Of a stretch of DNA of 64,000 nt, positions 24,223 through 36,100 are shown one piece after another (position 1 is the stretch's first letter; each line of letters starts with the position of its first letter). The notes beneath the pieces were generated by a model. That model had not been told where the DNA came from. It made no database searches and saw nothing but the letters and a program-made list of their open reading frames with translations. Origin of the DNA: Pyrrhosoma nymphula (Eukaryota; Arthropoda; Insecta; Odonata; Coenagrionidae); contig OY754339.1 of NCBI GenBank assembly GCA_963573305.1, forward strand, positions 8,541,941 through 8,605,940, read 5' to 3'. A program made the position numbers and the translations under genes.

Positions 24223-24836
24223 CGGTCCCTCTCCATTGTGATGATATCTGTAGTGTAGTAGTGCATACATGTGAGGCTTCTCCTCGTGACAAGCATTAGC
24301 GATTTATGCTAATGAATAATTAGTCGTCGTTACACTAACTTTAGGGTATAGTGTAATGCATGTTGGTGAATACACACCCTCTGCCACACACCCCTGTGGT
24401 GGCTTTCAGGGTATTTTGTAGATGTAGATATTGGAAACCCTTGAGCAAAGTAAATGTGCAGAACTACGAAGGCTACACAGGAAAGGTATAAGGAGTGCTG
24501 TTAATTGTTCATAGCAGGTGAAGAGACTAGAGGGCAAATGAAATAAATAGCTACACTACCAATCCCATGAGCTAATTATAAGCTCTCAAGGGCAGCTCAT
24601 ATGGTTTTTCTAGCCGCTGAAGTATTGTAAATATCACAGTCTCTCTTGGTAATATATATTTAAGAATAACACAATACAGATACATTAATTGCGTTGACAA
24701 AACTGAAAGCAACCATATTCAAAGCAGTCATCGTTTTTTGCACACACGACATTTTTGCTAGAGGCTACAATATACTTCTATCACTAGAACCACACTCCAT
24801 AAATGCACACAAGCAGAACTATATGAAGTACCTTCT

Positions 24837-24995
24837 TTCACTTAATTCACAAAGGTAGGAAGTGTACGTTGCTCGCCAGAGTTTCCTCTTCACTTTAGCT
24901 TTCCATTCCTTCCTCCTGGCTGGGTGTTTTGGAAAAACCTTCAGAATTTTCCCATCGGAAAACTTGTTTGAGCATCCATAGCCTGCGCATCCTGG
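24837..24995 (-). pseudogene. Degenerate THAP-type zinc-finger segment
   Basis: The minus-strand frame reads PGCAGYGCSNKFSDGK, then VFPKHPARRKEWKAKV, then SYLCELS. This is the C2CH order of a THAP domain: a CxxxxC pair, the FPK..RRK.W core, then a late Cys. The final His (usually SEHF) is missing (CELSERRYF). THAP domains start P-element-like transposases and some host DNA-binding proteins. No catalytic region is found nearby, so this is probably a relic or an isolated exon. Confidence 0.6.
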
Positions 24996-27052
24996 TATTG
25001 CGATGAAGAGTGTCGCTAAGAAAATGAGGGGATAGAAATATTTTAAGTGAAGACAAAATAAGTACGTCACTGATTATATTTAAGAAATGCATTACAACTC
25101 ACAGAGACCGTATCGCATATAAAAATTAGGCTACTTACCTGCCTACTGTGCACTTCACATGAAAGTCACTAAACCAATATAAAAGGCAGAATTGTAAAAT
25201 AATGGCGGATTCATAACTGTTTCCAATGTTCACAACGACCGTTTATCAAAACGAGGAATGAAGAATACGTCGGTACGGGCAATAAATGGTTTTAAAGTAG
25301 ATTACTGACCACGTGAAGCATATGAACGTTCCTTCATTGAAAATTACATATGTGAAAATTAAAAACTCCATAATTCCCACACCATTTATCAATGGAAGAA
25401 AACACGAAGATTCGCTGTGGTTGTGAAATACTTATGCGTCCTGACCGTGCCGTTACCTTATCCTTTAATACATAGACGTCCATTAAAACAATTCCAGCAT
25501 CGTGAAACAATTATGATCAAATGCTTACATGATTGTATTTCATCATCGATCAGTATAGAAAGGAAATAACGGGGTAATGCACTAAAGGCTGTGAAGTACT
25601 TGGGCGTTCTAACCACGAGGTTTGATTTCCCGTAATCACGCTTATTATCCCGTAATCACGCAAAACAATCGAATATGTTCGGGTTATGTATTGCTTTCCA
25701 CCACAAAATCGAAAATCACCAGGGTATTACGGATCGTATTCCAAGCGCAGCATAATATTACGGAAAATCCAGTGAAAACTCATTTTAAACCGTTAACTCG
25801 ATACAGCAGTGTTAGCGCTCATGATTTCAGCAAAACATTTGTCGTACTTACTTTTACAGTGACGTAGAATGGCAAAATTGCAATCACCTTCCCTTCACTT
25901 TAATGTAATACAAGTGAATCTGATGCGAAGTATGGCGTCCAGTCTCAGAGTGAGTTCTGGGTAAAAAGCGTCATCCTGTAGAAAATTAGCGGAAAACTTG
26001 GTCAGCCTCTGCTAATAGAGGGCCTCTATCTGGCCCCACAATTTTACACCTTTTTTGCCTCTATTTGCCGACCCTTGCCGCCACTTGTTCCGCCAAACGG
26101 AATCCTTAGTTAGTTTCCTTCGAGGTTTTCGGGTTATTTTCGCAATTAACATGCATCAGTTGTCCTAGAGAGAGTGTCGAATAAACATCCACTGTAAGTG
26201 TCTCTGCTGTGCAACACTGGGTTGATCTGTTCAACGTTAGAATCGTTTCAAAGGAGGATATAGTTAGACCTACTCGTACCTGGGAACCAAAATCTCCTTG
26301 CACCCGTCTCCGTTTCGTTGTGGCATCACTACGTGTAATTTGCATCCATCGAGGAAGATTTTGCTTTTCATTTACATGAGAATACATATTAGGAAATTCC
26401 AGCAACACAATACGCAGAAGATATCAAGAGAGGCGACTAATGAAGATTTATTTCGGAAGTTGCTGCTCACCTCTGATTCCTTGATATCTTGAATTTCATT
26501 TCAAAATAGGAAATCGAAGGAACATTTAGATCCAGAAGCGAAAAACCTAATTGACTATGGGAATGACGAATGTGAAGATGAGAGTGACGACTAGTCATCA
26601 GAGGATGATTGAACACTTATTATCAATATTATCATTTTATATATTTATTCAAGTTTTGATAACGATATTATGAACAATAAATGTTTAATATTAACATATA
26701 AATAATAAATTATCATGGTCTCTACTTCTGGTTTACATTTATGTTGAATCCTGATCACAGTAGTGCGACGAAATTATAGCAAAATACAACTGAGTGGAAC
26801 GTAGCCAATTAATAACTAATTTAGCAATACAAAATAAATAAAATATTTATTTTATTGTGAAAATGTAATGTACGTAAGCTATAGCTATAAATTATAGATG
26901 TTTTAACTTAATGCAATTTCATTTTCGTTGAGAAACATATATTCAATTCCTCCCATTCCGTTGCAGTAGTCATAATTTGCAAAAAATGTATTATAAATAA
27001 AATTCTGCTTGGACAATGTTTTTACGGATGTTATAGCTCCTACCATTATTAA

Positions 27053-27151
27053 TTACAGTGAAAGAAATAGACTGGCGATTTTCCATAAGAATAAGATATT
27101 TACTCGACCGGTTTCGGTGTACAACACGATCATCAGGTGTATATTACAGTA
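27053..27151. mobile_element. Short 83-bp insertion with 8-bp direct repeats, copy 2 only
   Basis: The 83 bp at 27061-27143 lie between two copies of ATTACAGT. Copy 1 (1834-1841) has a single ATTAATGT at the same place. The insert contains CGACCGGTTTCGGTGTACAA and ATCATCAGGTG, a motif I recognise from dispersed insect repeats. The 8-bp duplication suggests a hAT-like MITE or a similar non-autonomous element. Confidence 0.65.
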
Positions 27152-29616
27152 TTTTGATAATTATCATGGGCAAGTTTGAATTTAAACTTGACCAATAAAC
27201 CAACAAAATTAAGCTATGTTATTGCATATTTAATTTTTATACAATTAATAGCGCTGAATCCGTTAGATATTTTGAAAAAATAATGATAAAATCACGTTTA
27301 TCAGCCCAAAATACTTAAGAAATGCACATGATGTTGCATATGGACTGGAAATTATTAGAGTTATTAATTTTGGCCAGCTCTTTTTCAGTTTGGCTCACTG
27401 TGCGGCGGTCCTATCTACCCGATGGAGCCAAACGTGGTTCCTCCTGTCGGCGAACTATTCCTTGTAACTATCCGCCGAGCGATTTTTAAGTAGTACTGCA
27501 TAACGATGAGGTGAGTCCTCTTAAATGCATCTGCACTCTATTGCCGTACTCATTCATACATGAACATGAAGTATCCCGTAGGAAATTATATGTCTCCGAG
27601 GCATTACATATTTTGAACACCTATTCACTATGATCTCGGCCGACATCTTTTCAGTCGAAAATTAATAGGGAAGAGCTTTAAAGTATTGCATTAGGGACGA
27701 TGTTCGAATGAAGAAGGAGGGAAGAAGAGTGATGGAATGTATTATAATTAACAATGGCTTTAGAAGAGTTTGAGAATAGAAGCTAACTATTTGAAGCTAA
27801 CCATTGTGGTGTTTAATACAAATGTTCAGATTCGAATAAAGGAGTGGCACTCGATCTCAGAGGCTTTGACCATGATTTTGGTGATTATTTTACACATAGT
27901 TGGGCTAGAATAAGTATTTTCCATTAATTTACGGATTAATTACTGGCGGGATGGTGTATTGATACTAGAGCAGTATGGTAAGGTCAGAAGTGACTTGGAA
28001 CAGAATGGAACTTAAATCCATGCTAAAATTCTTTGGACACTTCATCTAACGCAAGAGGGAAGCTATTTTCTGGATACCATGCCGCTGAAGGAAACTGCAA
28101 TTTACTCAGGGAAAAAACAGGCTTAATCTTGTAACCTAAGGCATGTGTGGCTGGTTCCATTACCCAAGATTTAGGACAGAAGTGTGCTGAGCTGTTGCTA
28201 GAGGTTGCTCAGCAATCAAGTGGAGATAATCATTCATATTACAATAAAAATTAGGATCCGGTTGAGTGGGTAAATAGAGTTCCCATCCCATAGGCCCAGG
28301 GTCCTACTTCGTGGGGCTTTGGCAGAGATTTTACAGTGGAATCCAGTTACTTACTTGGGAACAACGTGGAGAACACTAAAAATGCTGTTCTCTATGCTTT
28401 TGATGGGTTATAAATTTATGCCGAATCCGGGTTTGTTACCACTCTTCCTCCATCCCCAAAATGTTATCACGATATCTAACTGTCTGCCATTTAATGGCCT
28501 CGGGTACAGGATAAATCCACCAATCAACCTACTGACCAAAACAACTGGTGTGAGGTACAGCTCTCACGAAAACTGGTGTCATGCTGTTGTTCTAAACGCT
28601 TCATCAAGGCAGGAATTTGTATTGTGCAGGGGGTGATATTAAGGAACTATTGCAAAGGTCAGGGGGGTGGAAGTGAAAAAAGGCTTCAATTAGCCAGATT
28701 AGGCAGAGTTAAAAAAAATAGTACACATTACATGCAGGGTGGTCAAATGTAAAGCAGACAGCTATATAGTGATAACGAAACATGGTGGCAATTACGTTGA
28801 AGGTCATTTCAGTCGATTCCCAACGATATTACTCCGCACGGGGGAGTAAGGTAGTCTCCGAGTTTATCTAGAATGGTTCTCCAAAGATCACCAACTATCT
28901 TTTCTAACTTCAAAGTGGTCAAAGAGCGAATCATATCAAGTTTAATGGTGGATTTCAATTCAATTGTTTAGATGGACTCATCCGATGGATTTAGTACGAT
29001 ATTAGAAAACGTTGATGCCACTATATTTGGAATGTAAAAATGAGGTTGAACACGCGCTGCTGACACTTTCCCGCCCTATTGCGTTAAAAACAGTTATGTT
29101 GGTAGCATTGCCTTCCATTAGCTGCCCTCTCCCCTCCACTCCTTTGCCCACCCCTTACACACAAGCCTACGCTTCGCGCTAGAAGATGATTCCACATTTC
29201 CCTACCACTTGACATTCTACATTCACCCGAAGTGAGAAATGTTTAGAAAACAGCTCCTTCCAGTCAAGAAGCTTCCACTAAGCTGTAGTGATTACATTAA
29301 CAAATTATTTTCTAATTTTCCTAGGAAGCTGCATTCCATATGCACAATGACAGTGTTCTACTTAAGTACTATGTGGAAATAACTTCTATTGCCGTAATCC
29401 GTGGGATTGAGCGTTAAATTGTGGATCGCTAAACGCCTGTCGTCAAACATAAGCTTATGTAGACGCTAGATTTCTCTTTTTCTTTCTCCCTTTCGTAAAT
29501 ACTCCATTTATTTCAATCATTATTACTCTGAAAGGATCTCATTTTTCGGTCAGCTCCCCAAAAAGCCAAGGAAATAATAACGAGAAAGCCGCAGTATAGT
29601 TATTTGAAATTATAGT

Positions 29617-29622
29617 TTTATT
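29617..29622 (-). terminator. Poly(A) signal AATAAA of gene B
   Basis: AATAAA on the gene strand about 145 nt after the stop, in the same context as the one after gene A. Confidence 0.55.
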
Positions 29623-29767
29623 TACTTTACAATAATTAAAAATGGAATTTCAGTTTTTTAACCTTCGTAGCATGGTACAAACGTATCGTCTGACTTGGCT
29701 TCGGAGGCAGTTATCATTCGGTGGTGTCCAATGAGTGCAGTGGTCTTAAAGAATTGACCGCACTTTC

Positions 29768-30175
29768 TCAATGTCTGAAAGGACGGATCATCCTTCCCCA
29801 ACCGAAGAAGTCGTCGATCTTCTTGACGATGTCGTCGATGGGGATGCCGTGTTGCCTGAGTCGGTTGAGGAGGTCGGTGTACTGGGGCATGCTATGGACG
29901 GCGTCGACGATCTTCTTGAATTCGGGTGACCTGAGCCTAGCGAGGAGGGCCTGGAAGTCGGGGTCGTTCTCGACCTTGTCGTGGTAGAAAGCCTTGATCT
30001 CGTCGATGGGAATGACGTCCAGCATCTCCTGGATCATGCTCATGATGCTCCTGGAGTGGATGGGAAGGGAACGTCCGAGCTTGGCTGGGTTGACGTGAGG
30101 GAGTCCCAGGATGTCGTTGATGGTGTTGGTGATGTGGTAGATGTCGATTCCGGAGTCGTACACGTACTTGAGGAA
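29768..30175 (-). CDS. Gene B terminal coding exon 6
   Basis: The 408-nt terminal exon has acceptor ACAG, opens FLKYVYDSGI and ends FFGWGRMIRPFRH then TGA. It has ILG and TDLLNRL, variants shared with gene A exon 4 rather than with the gene A terminal exon. Confidence 0.88.
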   Translation of the reverse strand, partial: FLKYVYDSGIDIYHITNTINDILGLPHVNPAKLGRSLPIHSRSIMSMIQEMLDVIPIDEIKAFYHDKVENDPDFQALLARLRSPEFKKIVDAVHSMPQYTDLLNRLRQHGIPIDDIVKKIDDFFGWGRMIRPFRH

Positions 30176-33100
30176 CTGTAGACGAAAAATCACATTGATT
30201 GATGTGGTGTTATTATTAAGAAGCCTCTGTCTCATGACATGAATATGAACAGTTAATTCCTTTACAATATATTCCAAGTGTGTAAAATCCTAGATTTTCT
30301 GTAGAGAACAAGGAACCTTACTCAGCTGCTAAATTTGTTTTTTTTTTCATGCATGCTATTTTGAACCATCCAGTCACTGTTAAATATATATATATTATCA
30401 TCACTCATTATTTAAACTCATCATTAATTTTGAGGTAAAATATAGAGAAATTCATTGTACACTGTCTTTTAGTTTTTAACTCCATCATAGTCAAATGATT
30501 TCTTAACTAAGCGTCAAAATATTTTGTTCTGATAGCTAAATAATATATGCCCCATATTTGTGAATATTAAAAGGCACGAAATCTTGCGTTGCGAGCTTCC
30601 CTGGAAATGTACAGCAACGTAATATTACGTCGTAATCACTTCACGTGTTAAGAATCTTTGCCTGGTAATTTGTGGTTAATTTTTTCATTATGTATTGGTT
30701 AATAAAATAGTTCTTCTTGTTATGTATTTAGGTATTTAAATTGTTATTTATAATAATTATACGTTTATAAATTTGTTTTTTTAAGATTTTTATCATTTAC
30801 ATCAATTATGAGAATAGGGTTTAATAAATTCTAATGATATCAGTTTATTCATCTTTCTTGAATTTTCAAATATTTTACGGATATTACGCAATTGTAAAAT
30901 CATTCATTCATCTTAAACTTTTATCATGCATCAGTTAATACCATTTCCAATTCTAATATCTACAGACTTTGGAGCTTAATTATTCGTTGATACGTTAATT
31001 ATTTTTAGCCAAGTGAACGCGATATTACTTCAATTTAGAGAGTGCATGGTGATGATGACAACAGTGGCATTGTCACCTTACACAACTCTCCCAGAAGTAG
31101 CTGAATTTAGAGTCCAATTTCCATATAGTATGAGTTTCACGGCTATTTAAAATTAATTGCATAAGATAGATTCCTTAAAAATCTCATTTTAAAAGAATAA
31201 TTGTAGCATATTTGATGCACTTGGTATGTAATCTGGTAGTTACATATTTAATAAGCTGATATATTAAGGTGCGATTTTTTTTCCTGGCGAAGATGGAAAT
31301 TCCTGTCAATGAATGCCTAAATTACATATAAAAAGAGCATTTGGGCGTTGCGGGTACCGCAAGAACTATCATTCTTTATGTATTATTACTGAATTCAAAT
31401 CACTAAGGTTTATGAACATATAAAAAACGTCCCAATTAAATACACTGGTCCATATTATCTAGGACCGTGGTCTCTAAATCTATTTGCTGGGATTTTAGGT
31501 AAGGATGCAACGGTCGCACTAATATATAACAGTTTCTCAATTTGGCAATAAAGAAAATGGATTTTCTGGACAATTCATTACTTTTAAAGGAATGACTTTT
31601 TCCATCTGTCGAAGAAGCATAGTTGAATGTCGGTCGAGTTTTTATAGAATTCAAGTATATGAGGAAATTCACGTATTGAAGCCCACCTCGCTTTTGGCAA
31701 AGCTATAGGACCCCATTCTTAATCTCAGTAAGGTGGAAAGCACTACGAAACAATAGATCGTACGCAAAAGATCACGAAGGAATTCAATAATATGCTCTGC
31801 CATTGGATTACAAATAACGCTGAAGAACCCGCAAATTACTTACGTCCTTGAATTCGTCCATGTTCTGCACTGTGATGACCATCTGCTTGAAGTCGTCGGA
31901 CCTTAGGTAGGCGGCGGCCTCCTGGACTTCGGGGTCGTTCTCGAGGTGGCTGACGAGGATGTCGACGATCTTGTCCATGGGGATCATGCTCAGGAGCTCT
32001 TGGAGGAGGTCGTTGAGGTTCCTGGTGGAGCGGAATTGGATCATTCTTCCCCAACCGAAGAAGTCGTCGATCTTCTTGACGATGTCGTCAATGGGGATAC
32101 CGTGTTGCCTGAGTCGGTCGAGGAGGTCGGTGTACTGGGGCATGCTATGGACGGCGTCGACGATCTTCTTGAATTCGGGGGACCTGAGCCTAGCCAAAAG
32201 GGCCTGGAAGTCGGGGTCGTTCTCGACCTTGTCGTGGTAGAAAGCCTTGATCTCGTCGATGGGAATGACGTCCAGCATCTCCTGGATCATGCTCATGATG
32301 CTCCTGGAGTGGATGGGAAGGGAACGGCCGAGCTTGGGTGGGTTGACGTGTGGGAGTCCCAGGAGGTCGTTGATGGTGTTGGTGATGTGGTAGATGTCGA
32401 TTCCTGAGTCGTACACGTACTTGAGGAACTACGGAGGCAATATTAAATTTATTGAAGTTATTGTTAAAATTCATAGTGTAACTAAAACGTTATTTTGGAA
32501 GAATAGCGTTATATTATCTTCCTGTGGCATATGAATAACATCTACATTCTTATTTTTTTCACTTTTGAAACACTTTAATTTGAAAATAACCTCAAGGGCT
32601 ATGAAACTTTGAAAAAAATCTTTTGAAGTCTGAATGATAATATTTTTCCATTTAACTCATATCCGCTCTGTGACATTTGTAATAAATGAATCATCGTCGT
32701 AAGGTTTTTGTTTTCGAAATCAAGGAGTTAATCGTTGAATTAAGAGAATTTATGAATAATGGAAAAGGGACATTCCTTGCGTAATACACTTGTGTGTTTA
32801 TTATTCACGACCTGGGATTCGACTGTTTATGGTCATCTGCATGTCACCAGAAGATGACATAAACTGTTGACACCCGATAAACAAACTTACAAGTGTTATT
32901 TGCAAGGCTTGTTCCGTTTCCACCGTGGAGACATTTCACAAAGCCAACCCTGACATTGTTCTTTTTGTTAAAATTTGAATAGTTGTTTTATTATACTTTG
33001 TGAGAGAAATTCGATAAATGTGGACATTTTTGTAGATGAGAATCCGTGGAAATGTCATAGGTATGGTTGTTTGTTCTCTGGTCAATGAAGCGGAGATGTA

Positions 33101-36100
33101 TTCAGCCGGCGTTTTATCATTCTTAATGATAGGCATTCATGGATTTTCATTCGCTACCACGTTGGTTGTTGTGGCAAAGACAGACTACTTAGAGTACCAC
33201 GGAATCTTTCTTTCTCACACTCATGGATTTACAGTTTTTCGTCCCACCATTTGAACGTAGCAATACTCTCTCTGCAAATGTTGTTTATTCGTCAATAAAC
33301 ATATTTATCGTATTCCCTCGAAAATGTGTTATCTAACTTGACATTAGAATCCGTGTGCCCGTCATTATCGTTAATACTCAACTACTGCAGCAAAAGCCTT
33401 CGAACAATGTAGGTACTTAAATTCAAAATGTGTAGTTTTCTTTTATGATATGTATAGCCCATGCTGAAATCCTGAAAAAAATATTGATGAACATAATCCC
33501 TCGAATTAGGCTCTCCATGGTTAGAACTGTAATTCAATATTTTCACCTTTTTTGAAACTTATTGGATAAATTGATCTCAGTAGAAATGTATGTTTGTGTA
33601 TGTGTATTCAATTTAACCAAAGGTGTGAATAGCTGTTGAGAAAATAGTGCAATATAATTTGTGTCAAGTATGCACACTAATGTCATCAGGTAAGAACGGG
33701 ATTGCAGCGAAGAAGAGTAGTATTGATGCATAAACTTTTTATGGTATTCCAATCTAAATCTGCGGACGAATTCTCAATTGCTACTCTTCTTATATTTTCT
33801 GTTTCCACATAATTATGAAATAAGTATCAGGTTATTATTTTAAGATACGTTTATATTTTTGTGAGAAAACATTGGAACGTGCATCCCTTTTGTGCATGTT
33901 GGCATTCAATTCAGTATTTATGAATATGCCCTGGAACCGAAACAAGAGAATGAACGAATGAATTTGAAACGGGAAAATTTCGTGGAAACGATATCCCGAG
34001 GTACATTTGACTTACATTGTAGGATATCTAGGAATTCAGTTATGTTATCCTATCTTAAACATACTGAAATGTTGATATTTCTCTTCGTGTCTGTCAAGAC
34101 TTGATTTTGCTTGGTAGTCCACTGATGTTTCAATGTCTATGGCCTATTAAAGAAGATATTCTTATCCTTCGAAAATGCGGTGATGAGAAACGCTGAATAC
34201 GCCATGGTATAAAAATCAAACTGGACCGGGAAGCGATCTATAGACCTTTGGTTGGCTGGATCTATGCGTAGTACACCACGATATCCAGGATTCCTAATTC
34301 TCGTGACTATTTTTGCAAGATGCAGCAGAGTGATGATGAATGCATAAAAAATAAAGATATATAGTTGATGAGGTATAGCCTGAGTGGCCCACTAAGTGAC
34401 TTACGTCCTTGAATTCGTCCATGTTCTGCACAGTGATGACCATCTGCTTGAAGTCGTCGGACCTTAGGTAGGCGGCGGCCTCCTGGACTTCGGGGTCGTT
34501 CTCGAGGTGGCTGACGAGGATGTCGACGATCTTGTCCATGGGGATCATGCTGAGGAGCTCTTGGAGGAGGTCATTGAGGTTCCTGGTGGAGCGGAATTGG
34601 ATCATCCTTCCCCAACCGAAGAAGTCGTCGATGGCCTTGACGATGTCGTCTACGGGGACTCCGTGTTGCCTGAGTCGGTTGAGGAGGTCGGTGTACTGGG
34701 GCATGCTATGGACGGCGTCGACGATCTTCTTGAATTCGGGGGACCTGAGCCTAGCGAGGAGGGCCTGGAAGTCAGGGTCGTTCTCGACCTTGTCGTGGTA
34801 GAAAGCCTTGATCTCGTCGATGGGAATGACGGCCAGCATCTCCTGGATCATGCTCATGATGCTCCTGGAGTGGATGGGAAGGGAACGGCCGAGCTTGGGT
34901 GGGTTGACGTGAGGGAGTCCCAGGAGGTCGTTGATAATGTTGGCGATGTGGTAGCTGTCGATTCCGGAATCGTACAGGTACTTAAGTAACTAGGAGACGA
35001 AAGGAAAACTTATGTTAGTAGTAGAAAGTTAAAGGAATGTGTTGACTGGTTATTATTTAAGCATTTAAACTGTTTGAAATATTATTATTTTATGATCTGT
35101 AAGCGTATGAAATGGAGTATGCCAACAGTTGTATTGTTTTTACTCTCTCCGTATACGTAGTGTTCGTATTGTTTTAGCACGATGGATATTGTAATAGCAT
35201 GGTTAATGATATCGCCTTTGTTTTTTAATATATGGACAGTTTACTTTTAGAGAGTAATGAGGGTGAAATGGATTTGTAGCACGTGGAAAAGTTCTTTTAT
35301 GCTCTTAACTCACATTTGGAATGAATTTTAGGAATGAATTGTACCAAAATAATTTATATTTTGAAGATGAATTTAATTGAATGGGAATGTTGCTGTCTCT
35401 ATAGAATCTCCCACCCTGATTTAGAAATTCAAATGGTGAACGGGAGTGGCTGACAATGGGGAGGGTATGGAATGTTTTTTTTCGCGTTTGATATTTAATA
35501 AAGAAAAATAAAGATAAAATACGGTGGGAGGAATTGGATGTGGAAATGAATGTTATAAAAGAAGCTGATATATTAAGATTCGCTGTACATGAATTTCACC
35601 TGTTAGGGTGTGATATCGATGGTGAAAATGGCGGAGTTGAAGTTCGAAAGTAACAGGGTGAAAAGAATAAACATTTCCGACGACATAAGGGGTAGCTGAG
35701 GTATTCATAAGCTCATGCAGGAAATTTTGGCATGCAATTATACAATTTGAAATGGCAAAACTTAAAGCTTTTCTCGAAATGGAGGAATGAAAGGAAAATG
35801 CATTGAAAAACCAAGATATTAAGTAGCTAAGTACCGAGTATAGCGATGAGATCCTTTGGAAAGAGTTAATATGGGTAAATTAATAGATTCTTTTTATAAC
35901 GCTTATAATCAGATCCAATATAATTGGTAGGTTCATAAAAGCACCATCCGAAGACATAACAGTCATGTGGTGTTCTACCAAATGATGGTAGATATCAACC
36001 CAATAAAAAATAAAATTTTGACCTCATATTTATTTGTGTTATGATATAAAATTTTGGAAGCATTTAGAAAGTTTTTGTTTTCCTAGCGTTAAAAATTCTG

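Larger units (their letters stand above)
22042..24432 (+). mobile_element. LINE 3' part (Jockey/CR1-like), interrupted by a Penelope-like element
   Basis: The frames around 22160-22260 (EWCNAWQLELNLKKN) and 22485-22870 (PYLEYAASIWDP, VQRRSAKYVKGRY, IRELYCRTDRFKMSFFPRKI) are the C-terminal RT region of a LINE. It is related to, but distinct from, the element at 2456-5045. Stops break it. A LINE-type 3' tail with CACCCTCTGCCACACACCCC and TGTAGATGTAGAT appears only at 24346-24430, beyond the Penelope-like segment, so the latter sits in the 3' UTR. Confidence 0.75.
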
